A stretch of 33,464 bases of DNA from Lysobacterales bacterium (GCA_020442665.1 JAGRJP010000030.1:1-33464), one strand, 5' to 3'; positions 6,708 through 16,599 are shown, counted from the stretch's first letter. Numbers and translations are program-made. Notes: generated from the sequence alone by a model not told the origin.

Positions 6708-9461
6708 TTAAATGAGTTTACCGCAACATTGTTTATATTTTTTTCCTGAACCACATGGGCAAGGTTCATTTCTGCCAACTTTGCGACCATCGCGAACAAA
6801 GGTTTCTGCTTTTTTAGCTTCTTGCGCTTGTGGTTGAGTTGGGTTATTTGCTGAAGCATGCTGATAATTCATTTGCTGTTGTTCATGCTGCTCCAGTTCG
6901 TCAATATCATCTTGCTTGATTTTGACTCGCGCAATAATCTTGGTAACTTCGGTTTTTATTCTTTCCAATAAATCCGAGAACATCTCGAATGATTCTCTCT
7001 TGAATTCTTGAATAGGTTGCTTTTGCGCATAGCCACGCAAACCGATTCCCTGGCGAAGATGATCCATGCTCAATAAATGTTCTTTCCATAGTTGATCCAG
7101 AACATTCAGATATACCGCTTTCTCAAAGTGTCGCATGGTTTCTGAACCGGTTAAAGCTTCTTTCTCACGGAAGAATCTTTCCACATTTTTATGAATTTTC
7201 TCAACCAATTCATGTTCATTCATTTCTTCATCATTATCGAGCCAGCGTTGAATGCTTAATTCAATGCCATAATCTGATTTCAGAGCAAACTCCAGATCAG
7301 CTATTTTCCATTGCTCTTCATGACTTTCAAATGGAATATAAGATCGAATGATATCTTCAAAAACATCTTCGCGAATTGCAAATATAAAATCTTTAATATT
7401 ATCCGATTCAAGTAAATCCGTGCGTTGTTGATATATAACCAACCTTTGATCGTTGGCTACATCATCATATTGCAACAATGATTTACGAATATCAAAATTG
7501 TGGGATTCAACTTTTCTTTGGGCACCTTCAATGGTTCTGGTTATCCATTTATGTTCGATGGACTCATCGTCTTTCATGCCAAATTTACGCATTGTTGAGG
7601 CGATATTTCCGCCAAAAATACGCATAAGATTGTCTTCCAGTGAAATATAGAATCGCGATGATCCCGGGTCACCCTGACGACCGGCACGACCACGAAGCTG
7701 ATTATCAATACGACGAGACTCATGTCTTTCCGTACCAATGATTCTCAGACCACCATTGGATAATACACTCTCATGAACCTCTTTCCAGTTGTCTCTGGCT
7801 TCTTGCTTTTTGTGTTCAGGAATAGTGTCGCCCAGTTCTTTGAGCTCAATTTCTAAGTTTCCTCCCAACACAATGTCTGTTCCACGACCTGCCATATTAG
7901 TTGCAATTGTGATTGCTCCCGGTTTACCCGCTTCGGCAACAATTAGAGCCTCTCTTTCATGCTGCTTGGCATTCAGGACATTATGTGGAATTTTAAGTTT
8001 TTTCAGTCTTCCCGAAATTAACTCAGAGACTTCAATGGATGCTGTACCAACTAGAACCGGTTGTTTGCGTTCATAACAATCCTGAATGTCTTCGATAATC
8101 GCTTTAAACTTACCTTCCATTGTCAAGAATACCAAATCACCTTGATCGTTACGAACCATTGGTCTATGTGTTGGAATTACAACAACTTCCAGTCCATAAA
8201 TTGTATGAAATTCATAGGCTTCTGTATCTGCCGTTCCGGTCATTCCGGCTAGTTTCGGATAAAGCCTGAAATAATTTTGGAAGGTTACTGATGCCAGTGT
8301 TTGGTTTTCCTTTTGGATAGGAACATTTTCTTTTGCTTCCACAGCTTGATGCAACCCATCACTCCAGCGTCTTCCGGCCAACGTTCTGCCGGTAAACTCG
8401 TCAACGATAACCACTTCGCCATTATCGACAATATAATCGACATCTTTTTGGAATAAATGTTGGGCTCGCAAAGCAGCATTCACATGATGAGTCAATTGCA
8501 GATGTTTGGTGTCATAAAGTGATTCACCTTCCTTAATCAAACCTTCTTTAACACAAAGCTCTTCAATTTTTTCCATGCCTTGTTCAGTCAGGTGAATTTG
8601 TTTGGCTTTTTCATCAATTATAAAATCGCCATCAGGCTCTTTCAATGCCATTTGTTTTTTGGCTTCGAGCATGGATTTGATGCTACCATCACCTTCTTCA
8701 ATTTTTTGTGATGAAGGTTGAAGTGCGGGAGTGAGGTGGTTAATACGGTGATACAGTTCCGGTGAATCGTCGGTTTGTCCGGAAATAATTAAAGGTGTTC
8801 TTGCTTCGTCAATAAGAATAGAGTCAACCTCGTCCACAATCGCAAAGTGTGGTTCTCTTTGAGCTTTATCCTCCAATGAGAAAGCCATATTGTCACGCAA
8901 ATAATCAAACCCGTATTCGTTATTTGTACCATAAGTGATATCTGCTGCATAAGCAGCTTTTTTATCGGCCGGATTCATTCCCGGAACAACAATCCCGACA
9001 CTCATCCCAAGAAAATTATATAAAGGTTCCATCCATTTGGCATCACGAGTCGCCAGATAATCATTAACCGTAACAATATGGACGCCTTTTCCGGTTAAAG
9101 CATTTAAATATGCCGGTAAAGTTGCTACCAGAGTTTTACCTTCACCGGTTCTCATTTCAGCAATTTTTCCGTTATGAAGAACCATTCCTCCAAGCATTTG
9201 TTCGCGATAATGGCGCATCTTCATCACACGTACAGATGCTTCGCGAACCACAGCAAAAGCATCTACGAGCAAATTGTCCAAATGCTCACCGCTTGCTAAT
9301 TTATCTTTTAGAACTTGTGTTTGATGTTGAAGGTCTCCATCTCGCATCGCTTGATACTTGGGTTCCAACGCATCAATTTTATCAACGATTTTATAGAGTT
9401 GTTTGACCAGCCTTTGATTACGGCTGCCGAATATTTTAGTAAATACACTATTTAATATCAT
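6708..9461 (-). CDS. secA: Preprotein translocase ATPase SecA
   Basis: Motor ATPase that pushes unfolded preproteins through SecYEG. The 917-residue protein is full length. The Walker A segment MRTGEGKT lies at about 103-110, and the DEAD-like Walker B ([20 protein letters not shown]) near 208-227. The preprotein cross-linking and scaffold regions are recognisable, and [13 protein letters not shown] marks motif VI. A Gln-rich linker leads to the C-terminal zinc-binding SEC-C motif [13 protein letters not shown] (C901, C903, C912). No secM-like arrest gene lies upstream; the upstream neighbour is an M23 peptidase gene on the same strand, 97 bp away. mutT follows in the operon. Confidence 0.98.
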   Translation of the reverse strand: MILNSVFTKIFGSRNQRLVKQLYKIVDKIDALEPKYQAMRDGDLQHQTQVLKDKLASGEHLDNLLVDAFAVVREASVRVMKMRHYREQMLGGMVLHNGKIAEMRTGEGKTLVATLPAYLNALTGKGVHIVTVNDYLATRDAKWMEPLYNFLGMSVGIVVPGMNPADKKAAYAADITYGTNNEYGFDYLRDNMAFSLEDKAQREPHFAIVDEVDSILIDEARTPLIISGQTDDSPELYHRINHLTPALQPSSQKIEEGDGSIKSMLEAKKQMALKEPDGDFIIDEKAKQIHLTEQGMEKIEELCVKEGLIKEGESLYDTKHLQLTHHVNAALRAQHLFQKDVDYIVDNGEVVIVDEFTGRTLAGRRWSDGLHQAVEAKENVPIQKENQTLASVTFQNYFRLYPKLAGMTGTADTEAYEFHTIYGLEVVVIPTHRPMVRNDQGDLVFLTMEGKFKAIIEDIQDCYERKQPVLVGTASIEVSELISGRLKKLKIPHNVLNAKQHEREALIVAEAGKPGAITIATNMAGRGTDIVLGGNLEIELKELGDTIPEHKKQEARDNWKEVHESVLSNGGLRIIGTERHESRRIDNQLRGRAGRQGDPGSSRFYISLEDNLMRIFGGNIASTMRKFGMKDDESIEHKWITRTIEGAQRKVESHNFDIRKSLLQYDDVANDQRLVIYQQRTDLLESDNIKDFIFAIREDVFEDIIRSYIPFESHEEQWKIADLEFALKSDYGIELSIQRWLDNDEEMNEHELVEKIHKNVERFFREKEALTGSETMRHFEKAVYLNVLDQLWKEHLLSMDHLRQGIGLRGYAQKQPIQEFKRESFEMFSDLLERIKTEVTKIIARVKIKQDDIDELEQHEQQQMNYQHASANNPTQPQAQEAKKAETFVRDGRKVGRNEPCPCGSGKKYKQCCGKLI

Positions 9462-9558
9462 GATGATAGGTTCTCTGTAGCTTTATGCTGAATGATTTCG
9501 TCCAAATTCCAGTAGCAGTAAATGGATGCAATTGTTTTGCTTTTCAAGCGTTAGACCA

Positions 9559-10491
9559 TTACTTTTTGGAAATAAAAGGCCACGGATTGACTTTGGTATT
9601 TTTTTTCAAAACTTCAAAATGAAGATGCTCGGATGTTGCTCTTCCTGATTTACCCATAATTCCAATCTCCTGCGTTTTTGTAACTTTTTCGCCCACATTC
9701 ACTTTCGTTTCACTCATGTGTGCATAACGAGTGATATATCCGGAACCATGATCAATCTCAACCATTTTTCCATAATCTCCTCTTTTACCTGACCAGATAA
9801 CAACACCATCTGCTGCTGCTTGGATGATAGCTCCTTTTTTACCTGAAAAATCAAGTCCGGAGTGAAATGCTTGTTTACCGGTAAACGGGTCGGTACGGGT
9901 TCCATAACTGGAAGAAATCCAACCATTTCTGATGGGCTTGCCAGATGGTTTGATTTGTTGATCCAAGTCCTTTTCTTCTAGCAACTCACTTAATAACAAC
10001 AGTTGCTCTTCCTGCTGTTTAAAGTTTTCTTTGATAGAAAATAAACTCTCAAATAAATTTTCCGGAGTATTTTCTTCATTGGTCAATTCCAATCCCGCTC
10101 CACCAACACCGGGAGCAGTCGTGAAGTCGAATTCAGCATCTTCAAGTTTGGCAATTTGAGTCAAACGATCTCCCAAAGCATTGATTCTGGCACTTTGGGC
10201 ATACAATCCACCGATTTGTAATGCTAAGGAATCTAATTCACGATTCACTTTTTCCTTAAACTCTTGCACCTCACTTTGTTTTTGGCTGACTTGTGACTGC
10301 ATGTTTTTCAAAACATTGTCAGAATCAATGTCTCCATTAAACAAAAAATAACCGGCGCCAATTCCGGCACTCAAAACGGTTAAAAATGATAATGTCACTA
10401 AGGTGATTAATTTTCTGCGAAGACCATTATCAGACAAATGATAACTGCTGGTACCAGTCTTGCTCTGTTTTAAAACTATTAAATTTTTCAT
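9559..10491 (-). CDS. Membrane-anchored M23 (LytM) peptidoglycan peptidase
   Basis: Zn-dependent endopeptidase of the LytM family, likely cutting peptide crosslinks in the periplasm. The ATG at 10491 gives 310 residues and an N-terminus (MKNLIVLKQSKTG) like that of homologues beside secA, with AAGAAA upstream. An in-frame ATG at 10518 has no ribosome-binding site. One transmembrane helix (about 29-51) is followed by a coiled coil (about 55-110) and a C-terminal LytM domain. The metal ligands are H210 and D214 (FHSGLDFSG) and the HLH pair at 289/291. Ligands are intact, so it is predicted active. DciA is encoded divergently. Confidence 0.9.
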   Translation of the reverse strand: MKNLIVLKQSKTGTSSYHLSDNGLRRKLITLVTLSFLTVLSAGIGAGYFLFNGDIDSDNVLKNMQSQVSQKQSEVQEFKEKVNRELDSLALQIGGLYAQSARINALGDRLTQIAKLEDAEFDFTTAPGVGGAGLELTNEENTPENLFESLFSIKENFKQQEEQLLLLSELLEEKDLDQQIKPSGKPIRNGWISSSYGTRTDPFTGKQAFHSGLDFSGKKGAIIQAAADGVVIWSGKRGDYGKMVEIDHGSGYITRYAHMSETKVNVGEKVTKTQEIGIMGKSGRATSEHLHFEVLKKNTKVNPWPFISKK

Positions 10492-10534
10492 ATTTTTTCT
10501 TGTTATTTTAGTTGTCATTCATGACAATAAAACC

Positions 10535-10843
10535 ATGCGAAACAACTCAGGATTTTCACCCGTCAGTCGTTCTCTGAACTCATCTTCTGAGTTGCAGAAA
10601 GTGTTTAAGCATGCTTCATATTTGTTTGAACTGGATAAAAAGTTTCAGTCCAAACTTCCATCGACTTTGAAAGAAGTCTGCCATATTGCGAATATCCGGC
10701 AGGATGTCGTGGTACTAATCTGTAAATCCAGGCTCGAAGCGAGTAAAATTCGCATGTACAATCGCGTGATTTTACAAATAATTCAACAGGATTTCAAAAT
10801 AACAGCTAAAAAATTGAAAATAATACTGGAATCAGAACACTAA
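10535..10843 (+). CDS. dciA: DciA-like (DUF721) replicative helicase loader
   Basis: A 102-residue DUF721 protein. DciA proteins load the DnaB helicase at the origin in bacteria that lack DnaC. The start is the ATG at 10535 (MRNNSGFSPVSRSL); the reading frame runs upstream but would then overlap the M23 start region and add a hydrophobic stretch foreign to the family. The core LQKVFKHASYLFELDKKFQSKLP...VVVLICKSRLEASKIRMYNRVIL is the DUF721 KH-like fold pattern. Position beside an M23 gene and secA is the conserved gammaproteobacterial context. It ends 3 bp from a convergent gene. Confidence 0.82.
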   Translation: MRNNSGFSPVSRSLNSSSELQKVFKHASYLFELDKKFQSKLPSTLKEVCHIANIRQDVVVLICKSRLEASKIRMYNRVILQIIQQDFKITAKKLKIILESEH

Positions 10844-10846
10844 TAA

Positions 10847-11749
10847 TTAAATTGCTATTTCTTTTTCTCTATACCAATTCAATATGTGACTCCACGCATC
10901 ATCTGCTGAATCCACAATAGTGAAAAGATCCAAGTCTTCTCGATTGATGACACCTTCTTCTGCCAAAAACTCAAAATTGACGGCATTTTCCCAATAATGA
11001 TGACCAACAAGAACTATCGGAATTGGCTTAATTGTCTTGGTTTGTATCACGGTGAGTGCCTCAAACAATTCATCAAAAGTACCGAAACCACCGGGAAAAG
11101 CAACCAAAGCTCTGGCTCTGTGCATAAAATGCAGCTTTCTCAGTGCGAAATAGCGGAAGCTAAAGCACAAATCCGGTGTGATATAAGGATTTGGAAATTG
11201 CTCAAAGGGAAGATCAATATTCAATCCAATACTATCTGCTCCTTCTTCAAAAGCACCCCGATTGGCTGCTTCCATGACTCCCGGACCACCTCCGGTCATG
11301 ATATGGACAGAGTCATTCTTCAGGCTTTTACTGTATCGTGCAACAATCTGCGCAAATTTTCTGGCTTCTTCGTAATAGGGAACTTTGCTTAAAACTCTTT
11401 CCGCAACTTTAAGCTGGTATTGACAGCTTTCGTTGTCAGGTTCTTTTTGTAAATTATTTTTGGCGTTTTGATAACGAATTTCAGCTCGTTTCTTTTGAGT
11501 GACACGAGTTCCGCCGAATACCACAATGGTTTTTTTGATGTTCTTCTGCTGAAGAACACTCTGAACTTTCAAATACTCCAATTGCAAGCGCATCGGTCTT
11601 GCCAAGTCACTATTAATGAAATCATAATCTCTGTCCGAGCGCTGATAACTGGCGGAATTTAGAATTTCAATAATTCGTTTCACTTCCTCCTCCGTTGCAT
11701 CATAGTATTTTTTTATGGTTTCGAATATTTCTGACTGTGCTGAATCCAT
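10847..11749 (-). CDS. LOG-family (TIGR00730-like) nucleotide phosphoribohydrolase
   Basis: Rossmann-fold protein of the LOG ('lysine decarboxylase-like') family, whose members hydrolyse nucleoside 5'-monophosphates to base and ribose phosphate. The 300-residue protein has an N-terminal helical extension (about 1-70) before the core. Both signature motifs are present: GGGPGVMEAANRGA at about 153-166 and PGGFGTFDEL at about 219-228, containing the catalytic Glu. The old 'lysine decarboxylase' label is not supported by function. It is transcribed alone, convergent with dciA. Substrate is not predictable from sequence. Confidence 0.87.
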   Translation of the reverse strand: MDSAQSEIFETIKKYYDATEEEVKRIIEILNSASYQRSDRDYDFINSDLARPMRLQLEYLKVQSVLQQKNIKKTIVVFGGTRVTQKKRAEIRYQNAKNNLQKEPDNESCQYQLKVAERVLSKVPYYEEARKFAQIVARYSKSLKNDSVHIMTGGGPGVMEAANRGAFEEGADSIGLNIDLPFEQFPNPYITPDLCFSFRYFALRKLHFMHRARALVAFPGGFGTFDELFEALTVIQTKTIKPIPIVLVGHHYWENAVNFEFLAEEGVINREDLDLFTIVDSADDAWSHILNWYREKEIAI

Positions 11750-11870
11750 TGTTTTATAAATTTATTTTCGGACAGGTATTGTAATTCAATACATAGATTT
11801 CTGCTATTAGGTATTTAACTCTAAAATAGAAAGTTAGAATTTAGGGGTTTAATTTATCAAAGAAATTTGT

Positions 11871-12680
11871 ATGGCTTTATCAGTTGAAAGTATTTTCGAG
11901 ACGCTATGGAATCAATACATTAAAATTAATCCGCAGGCTCAAAAAATCCAAACCCTATTGCAAAACCGTGGTGAAGAGGTTATCAATGACCATATTGCAT
12001 TACGGACATTCAATACTGAAAAACTAGGCATACCAAGTCTGGCAAAAGTTTTTCTTAAACTCGGATACGAAAAAGCCGGCGAGTACGATTTTGAAAAGAA
12101 AAAGCTGAATGCAATTCACCTTCAACACTCTGAAAACCCCAATTACCCGAAAGTTTTTATTTCTGAACTGAGATCAGAACTGTTTTCCGATGAAACTCAG
12201 CAAATCATTTCCGATATTGATCATCAAGTTGATGTAGAAACGGTTAATGATGATTTGTTCGTAGCGTCGGGTCGCAGTTGGGATTTGTCATTTGAACAAT
12301 ACATTCAATTATTGCGCGAAAGCGAATATGCGGCCTGGACAGCAGCATTTGGCTACAGAGCCAATCATTTTACGGTTTCACTGAATCATCTCACGACATT
12401 TTTTATGCTAGAAGATTTAAATAGCTTCCTGTTGGAGAATGGGTTTGTGTTAAATGAAGTATCCGGGTTGATTAAAGGCACGCCGGCTCAACTTTTGGAA
12501 CAATCCTCAACAATGGCGGCTCCTGTCAACATGCAGTTTGACAATGCCAATCATGTGATTCCGGGATGTTTTTACGAGTTTGCAAAAAGATACCCTTTAC
12601 CGGATTCCGGAAAACTTTATCAGGGATTTATTGCTGCATCGGCTGACAAAATTTTTGAAAGCACTCACACAGCCAAATAG
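11871..12680 (+). CDS. DUF1338 family protein, putative Fe(II) dioxygenase
   Basis: The 269-residue protein resembles the DUF1338 family, which includes 2-oxoadipate dioxygenase/decarboxylase (HglS, YdcJ) of lysine breakdown. Candidate metal ligands are visible: H41 in NDHIALRTF, H166 in RANHFTVS and E236 in CFYEFAKRYP. They match the His-His-Glu arrangement known for HglS. It is shorter than HglS (about 460 residues) and so belongs to a compact subfamily whose substrate I cannot assign. No other lysine-degradation genes are nearby. It ends 2 bp from the convergent tsaB. Confidence 0.8.
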   Translation: MALSVESIFETLWNQYIKINPQAQKIQTLLQNRGEEVINDHIALRTFNTEKLGIPSLAKVFLKLGYEKAGEYDFEKKKLNAIHLQHSENPNYPKVFISELRSELFSDETQQIISDIDHQVDVETVNDDLFVASGRSWDLSFEQYIQLLRESEYAAWTAAFGYRANHFTVSLNHLTTFFMLEDLNSFLLENGFVLNEVSGLIKGTPAQLLEQSSTMAAPVNMQFDNANHVIPGCFYEFAKRYPLPDSGKLYQGFIAASADKIFESTHTAK

Positions 12681-12682
12681 AA

Positions 12683-13339
12683 CTACGGCTCTCTAAGATA
12701 AACCGGAGAAAGGTTTGATGCTGAAATCGCCAATTTTTTAAATTGGTCTTTAACCAGCAACAACATGTCTTTTGCGTCAGAATTGATATCTGTTTTGAAA
12801 GGCATTGGGTGTGTGTTTGCACAATCAATTAATTCCGGATAAACACTAAAACCGTTGCCGATATAATAATCGGTATCTGCTAATTCAACATCACAGGCTT
12901 TACCAACATGTTCTTCTGTCAGTGAAATAATTTCATCGCCTTTTATTTGGTACTTTGTCCAATAAACCTCATTCATTCTGGCATCAGTGGCTACCACCAG
13001 ATTAAACGGTTCTTGTTGATTTAATTCATCAATAGCACGATATGCCAATGCTATTAAATTCGACACTTCGACGACTTTCAAATCCAAAGCTAATGCCAAA
13101 GCCTGGGCAACTGCCACGCCTATTCGAACCCCAGTGAAAGCACCCGGACCTCGACCCACAACCAAACCATCAATTTGAGTCTTTGAGATTTCTGATTCTT
13201 CCAGCAGTTCATCAATAAATGGCAAAATCAACTCAGCATGCAAACGAGCTTGGACGGTGAAACGTTGATAAACCTTGCCATTGACCAGCAAAGCTGCTGA
13301 ACAGCTTTCGGTTGCGGTATCAATGGCAAGTAGATTCAT
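12683..13339 (-). CDS. tsaB: tRNA threonylcarbamoyladenosine biosynthesis protein TsaB
   Basis: TsaB is the non-catalytic partner of TsaD (with TsaE) in making t6A37 on ANN-decoding tRNAs. The 218-residue protein has the ASKHA-fold start MNLLAIDTATESCSAALL and the family motif GRGPGAFTGVRIGVAVAQALA near 61-81. It lacks the metal-binding histidines that mark TsaD, which distinguishes it from that paralogue. It follows ppa by 9 bp on the same strand and is probably co-transcribed with it. Confidence 0.93.
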   Translation of the reverse strand: MNLLAIDTATESCSAALLVNGKVYQRFTVQARLHAELILPFIDELLEESEISKTQIDGLVVGRGPGAFTGVRIGVAVAQALALALDLKVVEVSNLIALAYRAIDELNQQEPFNLVVATDARMNEVYWTKYQIKGDEIISLTEEHVGKACDVELADTDYYIGNGFSVYPELIDCANTHPMPFKTDINSDAKDMLLLVKDQFKKLAISASNLSPVYLREP

Positions 13340-13348
13340 AAAATAAAA

Positions 13349-13897
13349 TTAAAAACGTGGTTTTTCCTTAGCTTCTTCAAAATTAGTGATGGAATCTAGA
13401 ATTTCCTGTTTTGCAACATCGGCATCTCTCCAACCATCAACCTTAACCCACTTACCTTTTTCAAGATCCTTATAATGCTCAAAGAAATGAGCAATTTGAT
13501 CAAGAATCACTTCCGGCAAGTCGCGAATAGAGCCTATATTACGATACAAGCCGGTTACATCGCTCACCGGAACAGCAACAATTTTAGCATCTTCACCGCT
13601 CTCATCTGTCATTTGCAACATTCCTATCGGACGGCAACGCACCACCGATCCGGGCAATAATGGTGTAGGCATAATCACTAACACATCAGCCGGGTCACCA
13701 TCTCCACAAAGTGTGTGCGGAATAAAACCGTAATTACATGGGTAACGCATAGAAGTGTTTAATACTCGATCTACGAAAATCAAACCAGAGTCTTTATCGA
13801 CTTCGTATTTGACTGCTTCTCCATTCACCGGAATTTCAATGACCACATTGATATCATTTGGCACATCTTTTCCAACTGCCACATGTCTTAATCCCAT
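13349..13897 (-). CDS. ppa: Inorganic pyrophosphatase (family I)
   Basis: Soluble Mg-dependent pyrophosphatase that pulls biosynthetic reactions forward by removing PPi. The 182-residue protein contains the family I signature DGDPADVLV inside [23 protein letters not shown], the upstream [20 protein letters not shown] segment with active-site residues, and the later KWVKVDGW motif. A good ribosome-binding site (AGGAAAG) lies 3 nt before the ATG at 13897. A TATAAT box read on the minus strand lies at 13933-13938. It is the first gene of the ppa-tsaB pair. Confidence 0.96.
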   Translation of the reverse strand: MGLRHVAVGKDVPNDINVVIEIPVNGEAVKYEVDKDSGLIFVDRVLNTSMRYPCNYGFIPHTLCGDGDPADVLVIMPTPLLPGSVVRCRPIGMLQMTDESGEDAKIVAVPVSDVTGLYRNIGSIRDLPEVILDQIAHFFEHYKDLEKGKWVKVDGWRDADVAKQEILDSITNFEEAKEKPRF

Positions 13898-13932
13898 AAT
13901 CTTTCCTGTTCGCTATCAATTAAAAGGGCGAG

Positions 13933-13938
13933 ATTATA
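13933..13938 (-). promoter_or_regulatory. -10 box of the ppa-tsaB promoter
   Basis: A perfect TATAAT on the minus strand lies 35 bp upstream of the ppa start. No convincing -35 hexamer is seen at 16-18 bp, so only the -10 element is claimed. Confidence 0.4.
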
Positions 13939-14027
13939 CTTATTTTAGCCTTAAAACCATAGCCGCAAAGGCTTTATAACTCCCGAAAATAGGAAAAACA
14001 AACATTTTCGCCATCTTAATTTGTGTC

Positions 14028-14033
14028 TATAAT
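14028..14033 (+). promoter_or_regulatory. -10 box upstream of the GDP-mannose dehydratase-like gene
   Basis: TATAAT lies 17 bp before the first ATG (14051) and 26 bp before the preferred ATG (14060). A TG lies one base farther upstream than in a standard extended -10. The -35 region is poor. The leader would be very short. Confidence 0.4.
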
Positions 14034-14059
14034 GTTGCTTTCATCAAATTATGGTTTCA

Positions 14060-15067
14060 ATGCAGACTCAAAAAGCAATTATTACAGGTATTAGCGGACA
14101 AGATGGATCATTGCTCGCTCAACACTTATTGCAACGTAATTATCAGATAATCGCACCAGTTAGAGAAAATTATAATACAATCAACTTGCAAGCACTTAAC
14201 ATTGAAAGCCATAAAAACATTCACTTTGTTGCATTGCAAACACTCGCTGATATCAACTCAATTATTTTAGAATATCAGCCTGACGAGTTTTATCATTTAG
14301 CAGCTTTCAGCCATGTGGGACAATCTCATGACAACCCTCAAAAGGTTTTTGAAGTGAATTCCAACTGGACTTTGAAAATCTTACAAGCGATAAAAAACTC
14401 AAGTCCTGAAACACGTCTGTTTTTTGCTTCCAGTTGTGAAATATTTGATAGCAATTTATCTGAAGATGTGGATGAAAACAGCCCTAAAAAACCCTCAAAT
14501 CCTTATGGAATCTCCAAGTTAGCAGCGCATAATTTAGTTGAATACTTTAGAGACAGGTATGATATTTATTCTTCAATCGCCATATTATTCAACCATGAAT
14601 CTGAACTACGAAGTGATGAATTTGTCAGTAAAAAAATATGCCAGGAAGTTGTCAGAATTGTAAAGCACGGCGGCAAACCACTGATGCTTGGAAATATCAA
14701 TGCCAAAAAAGATTGGGGATATGCTCCTGACTATGTCAAATTGTTCCCAGAGCTGTTAAAACTTCCCAAAGGTGATGATTTTGTATTTGCAAGTGGTAAG
14801 CTTCATAGTGTTAAAGACATGGTTGAAGTTGCTTTTGCTAGCTTGAACTACAAAATCAGTTGGAAAGGACGGGATGAAAATACCATAGCTATTAACTCTT
14901 CAGGTGAAACAGTAGTTGCTATTGATACACGGTTTTATCGCCCTATGGACAACCGATATCTCATTGGTAATAAAGAAAAATTAGCAAAGACTTTTAATAT
15001 CAATTTATTCACACCTTATGAAAAATGGGTAAAAAACATGGTTCTATTTGAATATCAGAAACTTTAA
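14060..15067 (+). CDS. GDP-mannose 4,6-dehydratase-like SDR protein
   Basis: Extended short-chain dehydrogenase resembling Gmd, which makes GDP-4-keto-6-deoxymannose for fucose, rhamnose or perosamine in surface glycans. Numbering is from the alternative Met at 14051, three codons upstream; the ATG at 14060 matches family N-termini. Visible features are the NAD(P) motif GISGQDGS (13-20), catalytic S128 and E130 (SSCEIF), Y152 and K156 (PYGISK), and Gmd-type stretches ILFNHESELR, FVSKKI and LGNINAKKDWGYAPDYV. At about 335 residues it is slightly short for Gmd. No other sugar-nucleotide or glycosyltransferase genes are nearby, so its pathway is unresolved; a GDP-4-keto-rhamnose reductase-type relative is an alternative. 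Confidence 0.82.
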   Translation: MQTQKAIITGISGQDGSLLAQHLLQRNYQIIAPVRENYNTINLQALNIESHKNIHFVALQTLADINSIILEYQPDEFYHLAAFSHVGQSHDNPQKVFEVNSNWTLKILQAIKNSSPETRLFFASSCEIFDSNLSEDVDENSPKKPSNPYGISKLAAHNLVEYFRDRYDIYSSIAILFNHESELRSDEFVSKKICQEVVRIVKHGGKPLMLGNINAKKDWGYAPDYVKLFPELLKLPKGDDFVFASGKLHSVKDMVEVAFASLNYKISWKGRDENTIAINSSGETVVAIDTRFYRPMDNRYLIGNKEKLAKTFNINLFTPYEKWVKNMVLFEYQKL

Positions 15068-15150
15068 TATTGTTCCAGTTTTTTGGCTTTATTGTATTTC
15101 AAAACGCTTTTTGTTACCCTAGCATCTATTTCTGTCACTGTGTGAAATTA

Positions 15151-16383
15151 ATGTCATTATTCGATATGGTTGCGATATTGTTATCGCTGGCTGCTCTGTT
15201 TTCCTTAATTAATTACAAAACCATCAAATTACCGAATGGAATCGGGATAATGCTGATAGGTTTACTTATGTCGCTGGCTATCATAATCGCCCATAAAATG
15301 GGACTTTTCAGCACAGAAAGTGTTCAACACATTTTTGCTCAAATAGATTTCAATGAAGCAGTACTCAATGGCATGTTAAGTTTTCTGCTTTTTGCCGGCG
15401 CATTGCATGTAAACATTAACAAACTGGCTGAACTTGCAGATACCATTGCTATATTGGCAACCATAGGAATTGTCATCTCAGCAGCCATTGTTGCCTTTGT
15501 ATCCTATTACATTTTTGCATTCTTGCAAATTGATGTTCCTTTTTTATACTGCTTGGTTTTTGGAGTATTGATTTCACCTACAGACCCGATTGCTGTGATG
15601 GGAATTCTTAAAAAAGTCGGTGCTCCCAAAGCCATTGAAGTCAAAATCACTGGCGAATCATTATTCAACGATGGTGTTGCGGTTGTTTTATTTATCGTTG
15701 TTCTGGAACTGGCAACCGGCCAAAGTGAAGTTTCAATGAGTCATATTAGTTTACTCTTCCTTAAAGAAGCCATCGGCGGAACCATATACGGTTTAATAAT
15801 TGGCTATATTGCCTATTTGTTTTTAAAATCAATCGATGATTATCAGGTTGAGGTTTTAATCACCTTGGCTCTGGTCACCGGTGGATATTCATTGGCACAG
15901 CATTTACATATTTCAGGACCAATTGCGATTGTTGTTGCCGGTTTGATGATTGGGAATAAAGGACGCAGACTGGCTATGAGTGAAAATACTCGCAAAAGAC
16001 TGGATGATTTCTGGGAGTTGATTGATGAAATTCTCAATGCGGTTTTATTCCTACTTATTGGTATTGAATTATTAATCATTCAAATCAGCCAGAATTACAT
16101 TCTTGCTGCTTTATTGATAATCCCAACAGCTTTGATAGCCAGATTTATCAGTGTCGGACTGCCAGTGGCGATTTTGAAATATAAAAATTCCTACTCGCCA
16201 CACACTGTAAAAATTCTGACATGGGGAGGTTTGCGAGGTGGTATTTCCGTGGCTTTGGCTTTATCACTTCCGGCAGGAACTTGGCGTGACCCGCTTCTGA
16301 CAGCGACTTATGCAGTTGTTATTTTCAGCATCCTGGTGCAGGGATTAACCATTGGTAAAGTGGCTGCAATGGCGAATAAATAA
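15151..16383 (+). CDS. CPA1-family Na+(K+)/H+ antiporter (NhaP-like)
   Basis: Integral membrane cation/proton exchanger with about 12-13 transmembrane helices and 410 residues. The start at the ATG at 15151 (MSLFDMVAILLSLAAL) is used; a longer reading frame upstream begins only at TTG and adds a Cys/Phe-rich stretch that does not fit the family. CPA1 hallmarks are SPTDPIAVMGILKKVG, the ion-site helix TGESLFNDGVAVVLF with the ND pair, and the late helix WGGLRGGISVALALSLP. It probably works in pH and sodium homeostasis, consistent with a marine lifestyle. It follows the dehydratase-like gene by 83 bp. Confidence 0.9.
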   Translation: MSLFDMVAILLSLAALFSLINYKTIKLPNGIGIMLIGLLMSLAIIIAHKMGLFSTESVQHIFAQIDFNEAVLNGMLSFLLFAGALHVNINKLAELADTIAILATIGIVISAAIVAFVSYYIFAFLQIDVPFLYCLVFGVLISPTDPIAVMGILKKVGAPKAIEVKITGESLFNDGVAVVLFIVVLELATGQSEVSMSHISLLFLKEAIGGTIYGLIIGYIAYLFLKSIDDYQVEVLITLALVTGGYSLAQHLHISGPIAIVVAGLMIGNKGRRLAMSENTRKRLDDFWELIDEILNAVLFLLIGIELLIIQISQNYILAALLIIPTALIARFISVGLPVAILKYKNSYSPHTVKILTWGGLRGGISVALALSLPAGTWRDPLLTATYAVVIFSILVQGLTIGKVAAMANK

Positions 16384-16384
16384 T

Positions 16385-16591
16385 TCAGGCATCTAAATCA
16401 GGAATTAACAGACTCTCTAATCTGATGATGCTATCTTTGACCCTAAGTTTGCGTTTTTTCAGACGTTGAATTTTGAGTTGATCCGGATGCATGGAATCAA
16501 TCATTTCGTGGATGATTTCATCCAAATCGCGATGCTCGCTTCGTAGCTCCAACAGCTGCAATTCCAGATTTTTTATTTCAAACTCTTGCAC
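16385..16591 (-). CDS. YdcH/DUF465 family small coiled-coil protein
   Basis: A 68-residue, almost wholly helical protein with the DUF465 (YdcH) pattern: [22 protein letters not shown] followed by [19 protein letters not shown]. Function is unknown; proteins of this family are small cytoplasmic antiparallel coiled coils. The start is a GTG at 16591; in-frame sequence upstream reaches a stop within four codons. It ends one base past the stop of the convergent antiporter and is divergent from ttcA. Confidence 0.82.
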   Translation of the reverse strand: MQEFEIKNLELQLLELRSEHRDLDEIIHEMIDSMHPDQLKIQRLKKRKLRVKDSIIRLESLLIPDLDA

Positions 16592-16599
16592 TCTTTTTA

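Noticed and set aside
9462..9558. Possible SecM-like arrest peptide upstream of secA
   Set aside because: No reading frame with a signal sequence or arrest-like motif exists in this 97-bp gap.
13968..13984. Short AGCC-GCAAA-GGCT hairpin as terminator
   Set aside because: The stem is only 4 bp and no upstream plus-strand gene ends there; too weak to annotate.
15070..15150. N-terminal extension of the antiporter from a TTG start
   Set aside because: The added residues are Cys/Phe-rich, unlike CPA1 N-termini, and the ATG at 15151 begins directly with the first membrane helix.
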